Assembly (NCBI GenBank): GCA_946626595.1
Contig: CAMOUQ010000001.1
Span: forward strand, 1-64,000
Length of the DNA stretch: 64,000 nt
From: an uncultured Prevotellaceae bacterium
GTDB taxonomy: Bacteria; Bacteroidota; Bacteroidia; Bacteroidales; Bacteroidaceae
Direction of reading: 5' to 3'
In this document: piece after piece, positions 17,931 to 27,422 of the stretch
How positions within the stretch are numbered: the stretch's first letter is position 1
Layout of the letters: each line of letters starts with the position of its first letter
The notes under the pieces: model-generated
Seen by the model: only the letters and a program-made list of their open reading frames with translations
Database searches by the model: none
What the model was told of the DNA's origin: nothing
Position numbers and translations under genes: made by a program

Positions 17931-18486
17931 TGTTCTCTTTTTCAGTATTATATATTGTATTCAAACTCTCATCTTCCACGTCCTCTGCGGGAGCCTCCGA
18001 AGTCGCATTTGCGGGTTCCGATTCCGGCTCCGGCGCGACTATCGGTGTCGGCGTCTGCCCGAACAGGCTCAGCTGACCCAGCAGGATGTTTATGAGGCGC
18101 GGGGCAAGGGCTATCAATGGGCGCTGGCTTGCGGTACCCAGGCGGAAATTGAAAAGTCCGCACTGCCGGCCGTCGGCCAACATGGCAGGCTCAACCACAA
18201 TGGCCGGCCCGGGACTGCGACGCTTGATGACGATAGCCGTAATAATGTAGAGAAGGGGGAACAGGGTCAGCAGCAGAGACAGACTGACCACAATGTCGGT
18301 CAGCCGCAGAGCCACCCGACCCAGGAACCGCCCGAGCGCAGCCAACATGGCCCGCAAGGAGCAGGCCCGGATGCCATGCTCGGAACAATAGGCAAGCACG
18401 CCCTCGATATCCTCCGACGAGCCTACCTGAATCGCTATGTTTATTTTCTTCAATTTCTTATATAATTTACCCTTAAAAGAATGCAA
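17914..18486 (-). CDS. shortened bacterial sugar-transferase-like protein
   Basis: RLTDIVVSLSLLLTLFPLLYIITAIVIKRRSPGPAIVVEP... and RLINILLGQLSLFGQTP resemble the N- and C-terminal motifs of PF02397 enzymes. Confidence 0.5.
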   Translation of the reverse strand: MHSFKGKLYKKLKKINIAIQVGSSEDIEGVLAYCSEHGIRACSLRAMLAALGRFLGRVALRLTDIVVSLSLLLTLFPLLYIITAIVIKRRSPGPAIVVEPAMLADGRQCGLFNFRLGTASQRPLIALAPRLINILLGQLSLFGQTPTPIVAPEPESEPANATSEAPAEDVEDESLNTIYNTEKENNVISE

Positions 18487-18601
18487 AATTAAGCATAAAA
18501 CCCCATTTAGCCAATTTTTCGGTGCTAAATATTGATTATTGAAACGTTTTTTTACATAATTGTTTCGAGATTCGGGAGAAATAGACTATCTTTGTCCTCC
18601 A

Positions 18602-20107
18602 ATGAAGAAAAAATTATTACTCTTGTTTCTCTGTGCTCAGGGCTTATCCCTGAACGCACAGTTCAGCCGCCTGGGACACGACATACAGTATCAGGCCACC
18701 CTGCAAGGTACGGCAGGCAGTGGCGACGTGGCCCCATTCTGGTTTTCCAACAACCGATATGGACTGGGGACCACCGAGCCCAACAGCGGCCTCGTGAGGG
18801 CCAGCATCAAACGCGACGCCAGCGCCGACAGCCTGCGACATTGGCGCATCGGATACGGACTCGACCTGGTGGGTGCCGTGAACCACGACAGCCACTTCGT
18901 CATGCAGCAAGCCTACGGCGACTTCCAGTTCAAGGCCATACGCCTGTCCGTGGGGCAGAAGGAGCGCCCCATGGAGGTGAAGAATCCCCTGCTCTCGAGC
19001 GGCGGCATGACCAACAGCATCAATGCACGCCCCATCCCCCAGATACGCCTCGAACTGCCCGACTTCTGGGTCATCCCCAGGACAAAAAACTGGCTGGCCC
19101 TGAAGGCGCACATCGCATACGGCATGCTCACCGACAACGGTTGGCAACGCAACTTCACGGCTGGCACCGACCATCTGCGGACGGCCAACTCGTTCTACCA
19201 CTCCAAGGCCGGATTCGTACGCATCGGCAACACCGAGAAGTTCCCGCTCTCGCTGACGGCAGGGCTGGAGATGAGTGCCCAATTCGGCGGCGAAGCCTGG
19301 AACCTCAGGGACCGTGCTGACGACCCGAACTTTGCCACATTCGACCCACACCAGAAACTGCCTCATGGGCTCAAGGCCTTTTGGCATGCACTGATTCCCG
19401 GCGGCAACGACGTCAGCGATGGCAACTATGCAAATTCGGAAGGCAACCAGCTGGGTTCGTGGCACATGCGCCTCGACTTCCAAGGCAAGGGATGGTCTGT
19501 AGCGGCATACGCCGAGCACTTCTTCGAGGACCACAGCCAGATTTTCCTGCAATATCCCTGGAAAGACATGCTGTATGGCGTCGAGGGACACCTGCCCAAG
19601 AATCCTGTGCTCTCGGGCTTCGTCTACGAATATCTGCGGACGACCGACCAAAGCGGGCCCATCTATCACGACAAGACACCCAACATGCCCGAGGGCATCT
19701 ACGGCGTAGACAAATACTATAACCACCAGATATATGGTGCATGGCAGCACGCGGGATTCTCGCAGGGCCATGCCCTACTGCTCTCCCCCATCTATAACAC
19801 GAACGGGAAGATTGAGTTCCGCAACAATCGCATCCGAGCGCACCACATCGGACTGAACGGAGAGCCCACACCAGAAATCGGCTACCGCATTCTTTACAGC
19901 CACGAGAAGAGTTGGGGCACGTACGACATTCCACGCACCGACCCGGCCAAGGGCGACTTCCTGCTCCTGGAGGCCACATACCGCCCCCACCAGGTCGAGG
20001 GACTCAGCATCGGTGCGGCCTATGGCCAGAACTTCGGCAAACTGCTCGGAAAGTCCGGCGGTGCCATGCTCACCGTATCGTACACAGGATGGATTGGAAG
20101 GAAATGA
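18602..20107 (+). CDS. Wzi-family capsule assembly outer-membrane protein
   Basis: MKKKLLLLFLCAQGLSLNAQ signal peptide; ATLQGTAGSGDVAPFWFSNNRYGL...; beta-barrel pattern. Confidence 0.75.
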   Translation: MKKKLLLLFLCAQGLSLNAQFSRLGHDIQYQATLQGTAGSGDVAPFWFSNNRYGLGTTEPNSGLVRASIKRDASADSLRHWRIGYGLDLVGAVNHDSHFVMQQAYGDFQFKAIRLSVGQKERPMEVKNPLLSSGGMTNSINARPIPQIRLELPDFWVIPRTKNWLALKAHIAYGMLTDNGWQRNFTAGTDHLRTANSFYHSKAGFVRIGNTEKFPLSLTAGLEMSAQFGGEAWNLRDRADDPNFATFDPHQKLPHGLKAFWHALIPGGNDVSDGNYANSEGNQLGSWHMRLDFQGKGWSVAAYAEHFFEDHSQIFLQYPWKDMLYGVEGHLPKNPVLSGFVYEYLRTTDQSGPIYHDKTPNMPEGIYGVDKYYNHQIYGAWQHAGFSQGHALLLSPIYNTNGKIEFRNNRIRAHHIGLNGEPTPEIGYRILYSHEKSWGTYDIPRTDPAKGDFLLLEATYRPHQVEGLSIGAAYGQNFGKLLGKSGGAMLTVSYTGWIGRK

Positions 20108-20152
20108 GAGAATGAGAAAATGAGAGATTGAGAAAATGAGAAAATGAGAAAG
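20103..20152 (+). repeat. GAGARAAT octamer array bridging the wzi stop and the next start
   Basis: aaaTGAGAGAATGAGAAAATGAGAGATTGAGAAAATGAGAAAATGAGAAAG. Confidence 0.85.
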
Positions 20153-20569
20153 ACTATACTATATATATTATGGGGAATGCTCATTCTGACAGTGTTCCCG
20201 GCCTGTGACAGAAAGACCGACGAAAACGGCGACCTGGACGGCATGTGGCAACTGACCGAATGGCGCAACCGTGCCACCAACCAAGTGGTCAAGACCAAGC
20301 AAGACAGCATATATTATTGTGTCCAGCTGAACCTCATCAAATTCCAGCGAGGGAGCCGGGCATCCCATTACCTATCTTACTTCACACACACGCCCGAAGA
20401 ACTGACCATCGGGAAAACCGTATTCTGGCCAGACGATGACGTTCGCCCCTTGGGCGATTTGGCCCCTTACGGTGTGGCACCCGACGGACGGTTCCACATA
20501 GATGCCCTCACCGGTAGCCACATGCAACTTAGTACCGCCGAGAACGTTCTCGTCTTTCGGAAGTACTAA
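20144..20569 (+). CDS. lipocalin-like lipoprotein
   Basis: Lipobox ILTVFPACDRK; GMWQLTEWRN... lipocalin-like. Confidence 0.6.
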   Translation: MRKTILYILWGMLILTVFPACDRKTDENGDLDGMWQLTEWRNRATNQVVKTKQDSIYYCVQLNLIKFQRGSRASHYLSYFTHTPEELTIGKTVFWPDDDVRPLGDLAPYGVAPDGRFHIDALTGSHMQLSTAENVLVFRKY

Positions 20570-20670
20570 GTACACACATTCACAAAAAAATGCGATGAAA
20601 AAGCCACAAGCATGGCAATAAAATGTCATGCCCATTCGTTAATAAAATATAAAAAATAATAAAAGCAAGC

Positions 20671-22974
20671 ATGCCCACATACGTTTACCTGATTCTTGCC
20701 CTTTGCTTTTCTGCCTTAACGGCGTTGGTGCTACTGCCTTGGCTGTTGCGCCTATGCTACAAGAACGGCATCTACGACGACATAAATGCACGGAAGATTC
20801 ACAAGAAGAAAGTTCCTCGCATGGGCGGAATGGCATTCGTACCGGCCACGTTCATCGGCATGATGGGCACCCTGGCCATCATGCTGGGCAACGACAACTT
20901 TGAGGAATTCGTCCACACGTCGACCCTAATGATCAGCGTCGGCATCATACTCATCTACTTCATCGGATTCTTAGACGACCTCTTCAGCCTGACAGCCAAC
21001 CTGAAGTTTGCCGTTCAGTTGATAGCCTCCATGGCTTTCCCCCTGAGCGGGTTGTATTTCAACCATCTCTATGGCTTCATGGGCATCGACGAGATTCCCC
21101 TTTGGGCAGGCTATGCCATAACGGTCTTCATCACGATGCTGGTCGTTAATGCCATGAACCTGATAGATGGCCTGGACGGCCTGGCCTCTGGCATCAGCCT
21201 CATAGCGCTGTGGGTATACACCATGCTGTTCTACTCGCAAGGCTACATCATCTACTGCATCTTCTCGATGAGCCTCATCGGTGTTCTGCTCGTATTCATC
21301 TACTTCAACATCTTCGGCAGCGAGGAGAAGCGCACAAAGACCTTCATGGGCGACAGCGGTTCGCTCTTCCTCGGCTTCTCACTGAGCTATCTGGGCATCA
21401 AATATGCCATGGTCAACCCCCTCGTCATAGAGGAGCATCCCGATGGCATCCTGGCCAGCTACTCCGTACTCATCATCCCCACTTTCGACCTCATCCGCGT
21501 GGCCATCCGGCGCAAGATGCGCGGCGGCAACATGTTCGAGGCCGACAAGACGCACATCCACCACAAGATGCTCCAAGGCGGAAAGACGCCGATGCAGACG
21601 CTCCTGTCCATCCTGGGCATGGACATATTCTTCATCGTCCTCAACTTCGGACTATACCACCTGGGCCTGCACATCTCGTGGATAATCATCGTCGACGTCC
21701 TCATCTTCTGGGCCTGGCAACTGCGTCTGACCAGCCTCATACACAAATACGAGGCCAAGGAAATGATACGGACGAACATCCGCAACAAATACGAAGAGGT
21801 TGCCAAGAAGGCAAAGAAGATATGCATCCTGGCTCCACGCTTCCCACTGCCCGAGAATGGTGGCGACGTCTTGCGCATCAACAACATAGCACGCCAACTG
21901 CGCAAGCAGGGCTACAAACTGGTGTTGGTAAGTTTCCACGACCAGGACAGCCCACAGATGTACGAGGCGCAGCGCATCTATCACAAGATATACACCGTAC
22001 CACGTAGCCGTCTGACCTCCGCCATCAATGCTGCCCTGTTCCTCATCAGCGGCCGCCCCATGCAATGCGGCTACTACTATTCCACGGTCTACAAGAAACT
22101 GTTGCAGGAAGTCATCAAAAAAGAAAAACCAGATTTATACATCTCGCACCTGCTGCGCATGACGCCTTATCTGGAAGAGCTGCAGCTCGAAGAATGCTCC
22201 ATCATCGAGATGACCGATGCCCTGTCCAAGACCTATTCCATGTCGTCCGGGGCCAAGGGGGGCGGCATACTACGCATCATCTATGCCCTCGAGCACAACC
22301 TGATAAAGCGCTACGAACAGCACATCACGGAGCGGTTCCCGAAGTGCGTGCTCGTCTCTCAGGCCGACATCAACTATCTGAAACGCCTGACCCCATATCA
22401 CTCTTCGCTCGAGCTGCATGCCAACGGTGTGGAATGCATGAAAAAGAGGCCCACCTCATACAATGACAAGAAGATATGCTTCATCGGCAACATGCGCACC
22501 CTGCAGAACCAGGATGCAGTGCTGTTCTTCGTCAGCGAGGTATTCCCCAAAATCCTGCAAAAGGAGCCAGAGACGGTGCTCTACTTGGTCGGTGCACAAC
22601 CGCCAAAGAGCATACAGCAATTAGCAAGCGAGAACATCATCGTAACGGGTTTCGTAGACAATCTGCCCGACACCATCTCCGACGTCTGCGTCACCATTGC
22701 CCCGGTGCGGGTGGCTTCCGGCATACAGAACAAGGTGCTCGTGGCCATGGGATGCGGACTGCCGGTTGTCATGACCACATTGATTGCCCAGGCCATACCT
22801 GAACTGGAAGACGGCAAGAACGTATTCATCCGCGACGATGCCTCGACCATAGCAGAAGCCACAATCCGCATCATGCGCGACCCGAAACTACGCCGGGAAC
22901 TGTCAGAACAGGGCTACGACATGGTCGTCAACCACTATTCGTGGAAGGAAAAGATTAGGGGGTACGTTATTTAG
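20671..22974 (+). CDS. fusion: WecA/MraY-type polyprenyl-phosphate sugar-1-P transferase + GT-B glycosyltransferase
   Basis: N-half: KIHKKKVPRMGGMAF, NLIDGLDGLASG, FMGDSGSLFLGF. C-half: KKICILAPRFPLPENGGDVLRINNIARQL ... PVRVASGIQNKVLVAMGCGLPVV. Confidence 0.85.
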   Translation: MPTYVYLILALCFSALTALVLLPWLLRLCYKNGIYDDINARKIHKKKVPRMGGMAFVPATFIGMMGTLAIMLGNDNFEEFVHTSTLMISVGIILIYFIGFLDDLFSLTANLKFAVQLIASMAFPLSGLYFNHLYGFMGIDEIPLWAGYAITVFITMLVVNAMNLIDGLDGLASGISLIALWVYTMLFYSQGYIIYCIFSMSLIGVLLVFIYFNIFGSEEKRTKTFMGDSGSLFLGFSLSYLGIKYAMVNPLVIEEHPDGILASYSVLIIPTFDLIRVAIRRKMRGGNMFEADKTHIHHKMLQGGKTPMQTLLSILGMDIFFIVLNFGLYHLGLHISWIIIVDVLIFWAWQLRLTSLIHKYEAKEMIRTNIRNKYEEVAKKAKKICILAPRFPLPENGGDVLRINNIARQLRKQGYKLVLVSFHDQDSPQMYEAQRIYHKIYTVPRSRLTSAINAALFLISGRPMQCGYYYSTVYKKLLQEVIKKEKPDLYISHLLRMTPYLEELQLEECSIIEMTDALSKTYSMSSGAKGGGILRIIYALEHNLIKRYEQHITERFPKCVLVSQADINYLKRLTPYHSSLELHANGVECMKKRPTSYNDKKICFIGNMRTLQNQDAVLFFVSEVFPKILQKEPETVLYLVGAQPPKSIQQLASENIIVTGFVDNLPDTISDVCVTIAPVRVASGIQNKVLVAMGCGLPVVMTTLIAQAIPELEDGKNVFIRDDASTIAEATIRIMRDPKLRRELSEQGYDMVVNHYSWKEKIRGYVI

Positions 22975-23776
22975 TACCGATAATCTTGCGGAAACATCCC
23001 ATTGCTATCGCCAACATATACTCAGCGTAGAAGCAGAAAGAGTAACGAAGGGGATGAGCCCAGAAAATCTTCGAAGCCTTGAACTGACATGTCAGCATGT
23101 TCGAGATGTGGTACGTCACCGGTTTCTTGGCGTTGAAAGCACTTGTCGAGCGCTGGCGATAGTGATATTCCGCCGCCTTATCCGTGAAGCGAACCCACTT
23201 GAATCGGTCCGATACGAGGAACAAGAAGAGGGCATCCTCGCCATTCTTCAGGGCCTTGTCGAAGCGCCTTGTCCCTATCACATCCCGATGTATCATCTTG
23301 CAATACGGGACATTGAAATATCGGCGTGCCTGCCTATATGGGATGTTCGCATCTGACTCCTGATAATCCCGGGTAATATAATTGGGGACAAATATGTCCG
23401 TGCCGTCGTCAAATATTGTGATATAGGACAAGGGGACGGTTTCTTTTGTAGCCCGAGCATACAGTGCCTCCAGATATGTGGGTGTGATGAGGTCGTCGTC
23501 GTCGATGAAACAAATGTATTCGCCCCGAGCCTCGTCCAGGCCTCTGTTGCGAGCCGCACTGACTCCTTTCTCCTCATTATATATCATCCGGCAGGGCAAA
23601 TCAGGACGGCTGTCCAGGAAAGTCTGGATTTGCCGTTCATAAGGTTCCCGTTCGCCATTGAGGACGAGCAGGACCTCGAAGAGGCTGTGGTCCAAGGTCT
23701 GTTTGTCAATCGAATCCAGACATTCCCACAGATATCCCTCCGGGCGATAGGTTGGAAGTATGATGCTTATCTCCAT
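22967..23776 (-). CDS. glycosyltransferase family 2
   Basis: MEISIILPTYRPEGYLWECLDSIDKQTL..., ICFIDDDDLITPTYLE. Confidence 0.88.
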   Translation of the reverse strand: MEISIILPTYRPEGYLWECLDSIDKQTLDHSLFEVLLVLNGEREPYERQIQTFLDSRPDLPCRMIYNEEKGVSAARNRGLDEARGEYICFIDDDDLITPTYLEALYARATKETVPLSYITIFDDGTDIFVPNYITRDYQESDANIPYRQARRYFNVPYCKMIHRDVIGTRRFDKALKNGEDALFLFLVSDRFKWVRFTDKAAEYHYRQRSTSAFNAKKPVTYHISNMLTCQFKASKIFWAHPLRYSFCFYAEYMLAIAMGCFRKIIGTK

Positions 23777-23792
23777 CTTCAATCTTAATTTT

Positions 23793-24947
23793 TCAGTTCC
23801 CCAAGGCATCCTTTATTGCATTGAGCCAGCCATGGCCAAACTCCTGGTCGGGCTCAACATAATTGCCCTCCCCCCATTCGTTCCACGACTTCAGCACGAT
23901 GACCTGATGCTCCGCAGCCTTATCTTTAACCATATCCATGGCCTGCCGGATGTGTTTTTCAAACGCTTTCGGCGTGGCACCTACATATACCCCATCCTGC
24001 ATGGCTGCCCGTGGACTGCGGTCCCAGTTGGGCATGACCGTCGGGAAAACGTTTTCCCATCTATCCTCCGGGGCAAAGAATCCCTCAACGGTGCGCGAGT
24101 AGTCATAACAGGTCTTTATAGGCACGCCGATTTTCCTGAGCACCGTGTTTGCGAGGTCGCTGTATTTTCCTTTACTCAGCATCTCTCCCCTACGTCGTCC
24201 AAAGGAGTTGACGGCATCAAAGCCCATATCGAGAACTGTCTGGAAGAGGTCAGCACTACTTTCCAGATTAGGTATGGCACGGGAATGGGTCCCGTCAGCA
24301 TTCAGTTTGAAAGCCAATGTGGAATCGCACATGGCTACGAGATATAACCCAGGCAGTCCGTGCAATTCGGCCAGATGCCGCCAACAGGCTATCCACTCCC
24401 TAATGCGGGTATGCGTCCAGGGATTGAAAAGAAAGAAAACAGGCTTCCCGTCAATGGTAATGTGACGCGGGTCGCGGAAGGCTGGCAGCAACGACATGAA
24501 GTGTGCCGTATCGTCCTCTTCTCCCGGATAAGTCTGTTCCATCAGCATGGAATTGGCCTGAAGGTTCGACTTCCGGTTCCAGGTCTTGTTGCTCCACGAG
24601 TGGTTGGCCCAGCAGAGACAGAAGGGGAAGTCGGGTTTCCCGGAAGCCAGCACCTCATTGAACGGGCGCTCCAGCAACTGCTTTCCACCGAACCAATAGT
24701 GATAATAGCAAAAGCCCTCTATTCCGGCCTCACGGGCCAACTGCGCCTGCGCCTCTCGGGTTTCGGGCAGACGAAGGTCGTAGAACCCGAGGTCTGCCGG
24801 AATCTTCGGCTGCACATGCCCTCGGAACAGGGGCCTGGCCTTGACGACATTCATCCATTCGGTGAATCCCGGTCCCCACCAGAGGTCGTTCTCGGGGATG
24901 GGGTGATACTGGGGAAGATATAGGGCTATGATTCTTGGTTTATTCAT
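23793..24947 (-). CDS. GH99-like (WbsX-type) protein
   Basis: RIIALYLPQYHPIPENDLWWGPGFTEWMNVVKARPLF..., WNEWGEGNYVEPD. Confidence 0.88.
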   Translation of the reverse strand: MNKPRIIALYLPQYHPIPENDLWWGPGFTEWMNVVKARPLFRGHVQPKIPADLGFYDLRLPETREAQAQLAREAGIEGFCYYHYWFGGKQLLERPFNEVLASGKPDFPFCLCWANHSWSNKTWNRKSNLQANSMLMEQTYPGEEDDTAHFMSLLPAFRDPRHITIDGKPVFFLFNPWTHTRIREWIACWRHLAELHGLPGLYLVAMCDSTLAFKLNADGTHSRAIPNLESSADLFQTVLDMGFDAVNSFGRRRGEMLSKGKYSDLANTVLRKIGVPIKTCYDYSRTVEGFFAPEDRWENVFPTVMPNWDRSPRAAMQDGVYVGATPKAFEKHIRQAMDMVKDKAAEHQVIVLKSWNEWGEGNYVEPDQEFGHGWLNAIKDALGN

Positions 24948-24948
24948 A

Positions 24949-26127
24949 TCATTCGTTATTTAGTTGAGCCAGATAGTTGCGTATCTGGTAGGTCCGTTGT
25001 ATGTATTCAGGCATGATGTCGGTTAGGTGCCGACGAATGCAGTCTTTGTTTTCCGACAGATAGGTGAAGGAACTTAACAGCTCGCCCTTCGTACAATGCT
25101 TGCTGTCCACGACCAGACGTTCATCCAGTCCCAAGTCCTTGGCTATGCCCCTCGACTTGATGGAATACCCCAAGGCTATTGTCGGCACACACATTCGGTA
25201 GGCCGAAATCACAGCATGGGTGCGAGCACCGATAAACATGCTGCAATGCGATATTGCATAGCGTATCTGGCAATAATTAAGATTGTCGATGTCCAAGATA
25301 TGCAACCTTTCGTTACGACCGAAGTGTTCGCATATTATGCGGGCCATCTGGCGGTCGTCCTGATTCACTCCGTCTATGTTCCAGGTCACATGGGGAACCA
25401 GGAGGATATGGCTGGCCGTATGCTGCAATATATGGTCGATGAGGGAAAGCACCTCCGGGGCGAACGCTCCATCCAGGGAGACTCCGCCCATCACGAAATT
25501 GCTGACGTTCAGTCCTACGACATCTTCGTGCATGAGGCACTCGGGCAAACTACATTCTTGCGGCTGCAGGATGAAAGCAGGATCGGGAAGGAGGCAAAGA
25601 TTCTTCAGCCCCAGAGACTTGAAATACTCAAACGTCAGCGATTCCCTTGCATATATCAAGGAGAACTTGAACAACGTCTCCAACTTCTCCTTTGTCTGGT
25701 TCTCCGGCCCCATCGAGCAGCCCCACAGGATGGTCTTGATGCCATGCCCGTGCAGCCAATTGTTGGTGTATACTACTGCATTGTTGTCATAGCACATCAT
25801 ATCCCCACCCGTAGAGACAACGACATCGTCTTTTCCTATCAGGCGCAAGAACGACCTGTAGGGATATAGTTCGCGCCACGTGGCTGTCTGGTGCGTTCGG
25901 AAGATACGGTTCGTCAGCCCCAGGAACTTATCAATCAAGAGAGACTCGCGCCGACAGGGAACCAGCGTCACATAGTCGGCAATCCCCAACTGCGTGTCCA
26001 ATGCTACATCGCGACAATAGCCGAACAGCCGGTCTGCCGACTCGTCCAGAAGGATTGCCGAGCCCTTTGCTATGGCTTCGCATCCGCGATTGCCGCCATC
26101 AAGGTGTATAGGGAAAAAATACTTCAT
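24949..26127 (-). CDS. polysaccharide pyruvyl transferase family protein
   Basis: GNRGCEAIAKG, ICARESLTFEYF-like and MFIGARTHAVISAY motifs. Confidence 0.82.
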   Translation of the reverse strand: MKYFFPIHLDGGNRGCEAIAKGSAILLDESADRLFGYCRDVALDTQLGIADYVTLVPCRRESLLIDKFLGLTNRIFRTHQTATWRELYPYRSFLRLIGKDDVVVSTGGDMMCYDNNAVVYTNNWLHGHGIKTILWGCSMGPENQTKEKLETLFKFSLIYARESLTFEYFKSLGLKNLCLLPDPAFILQPQECSLPECLMHEDVVGLNVSNFVMGGVSLDGAFAPEVLSLIDHILQHTASHILLVPHVTWNIDGVNQDDRQMARIICEHFGRNERLHILDIDNLNYCQIRYAISHCSMFIGARTHAVISAYRMCVPTIALGYSIKSRGIAKDLGLDERLVVDSKHCTKGELLSSFTYLSENKDCIRRHLTDIMPEYIQRTYQIRNYLAQLNNE

Positions 26128-26139
26128 GCAAGACTGGTT

Positions 26140-27411
26140 TTATTCTTTATGCCAAACAAAAATATATTTAGAAAACAAGAACAGCAGACCTGCAGCGAGA
26201 TACACAAACGCTGTGGCTACGGTATAGTACCTATAATAGAATATACCGAATGTGGGCACCGCACCTAATGCAAACAGCATAAGCACGTCGGACACGTCAA
26301 ATTCCGTCCGGTTGTATCGGTTAATTACCAAACAGCAAATAAATGCAAAGAAGGCGCTTATGAGTATGGCCCCTACGACCCCTACGTCCAGCAGCCACGA
26401 CCCAATGTGCGACGCAAATACGCCGATGAAGAATCCTTCTCGGGCCGTGCGTTCGTCCTTGGTCTCTACGTACTGGTTCTTGAACACGAAATACGAGACT
26501 ATCGGGAGTTCGCGTTCCACATAGTAAAGTTCCGGGTTATGGTTATCATAGAAGTAGCAGAAGTTGACATACGACTGGCCGGCATATTCCAGCATACTGC
26601 CGCTGGCTCCCTCGTCCTCGTTTTCAAAGCGCGATGCCGAAACCGCCACGATGTAGGTAACGCCCACGGCCAGCACGGGCAGACTGACCGCAAGCATGAA
26701 GTTGCGGACGCGCTTAGTGATGAATCGTTGGAAGAAGACCAGGCAGAAGAAGAACATCAGGCCGTAATGGATGATTTCCGTACGGTCGGCCATCAGCACG
26801 CCGCGCAAGATGGGACTGATGGAGACGGCAAGCAGCGGCGATGTAAGCCACAGGCTGCGGCCTTCGACACAGGTATAGTAGAAGAAGAGCGGCAATGCCA
26901 GCAACGTCATGAAGCTCAGCAGATACATCACCTGTATGGGCATGGGCATGGTCAGCATCTTGGCGTCGGCCGGAGATATGTTGCCGGAGTAATGGGAGTC
27001 CTTCAGGAACTTGAAGTCGCCATTGAGCAAGTCTGTGATGGAATCGCCCACGAGGTAGTACATGATAAGGCCTTGAAGGACAATGAAGAGCGTGAAGCCA
27101 TAGATCACATATCGGTGTACATTGGTGATGTCTTCCAACTTTTCGGGCCTGATGAAGGAGAAGGGCAGAATGGTCAACGTGATGAGTCCACAATAGAGGA
27201 TAGTAGGCACGATGCCGAACTCGGGTTCGTAACCGTCGACCAGCACGCCGCCGCCCTGGCGGTTCATGAATCCACCCATGACCATCAGCACACAGCAAAT
27301 CGACGTAATCGTATATAGCGTAGACATATACGTAGCCACATCATACGTCCGGTGCTTCTGCCAGAAGTAGTATGTGAGTCCTGCGAAATATACGAGCGGT
27401 ACGAGGTGCAT
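26140..27411 (-). CDS. EpsG/Wzy-like polysaccharide polymerase
   Basis: Multi-TM protein within the polysaccharide locus. Confidence 0.6.
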   Translation of the reverse strand: MHLVPLVYFAGLTYYFWQKHRTYDVATYMSTLYTITSICCVLMVMGGFMNRQGGGVLVDGYEPEFGIVPTILYCGLITLTILPFSFIRPEKLEDITNVHRYVIYGFTLFIVLQGLIMYYLVGDSITDLLNGDFKFLKDSHYSGNISPADAKMLTMPMPIQVMYLLSFMTLLALPLFFYYTCVEGRSLWLTSPLLAVSISPILRGVLMADRTEIIHYGLMFFFCLVFFQRFITKRVRNFMLAVSLPVLAVGVTYIVAVSASRFENEDEGASGSMLEYAGQSYVNFCYFYDNHNPELYYVERELPIVSYFVFKNQYVETKDERTAREGFFIGVFASHIGSWLLDVGVVGAILISAFFAFICCLVINRYNRTEFDVSDVLMLFALGAVPTFGIFYYRYYTVATAFVYLAAGLLFLFSKYIFVWHKE

Positions 27412-27422
27412 AGATAAGTTGC

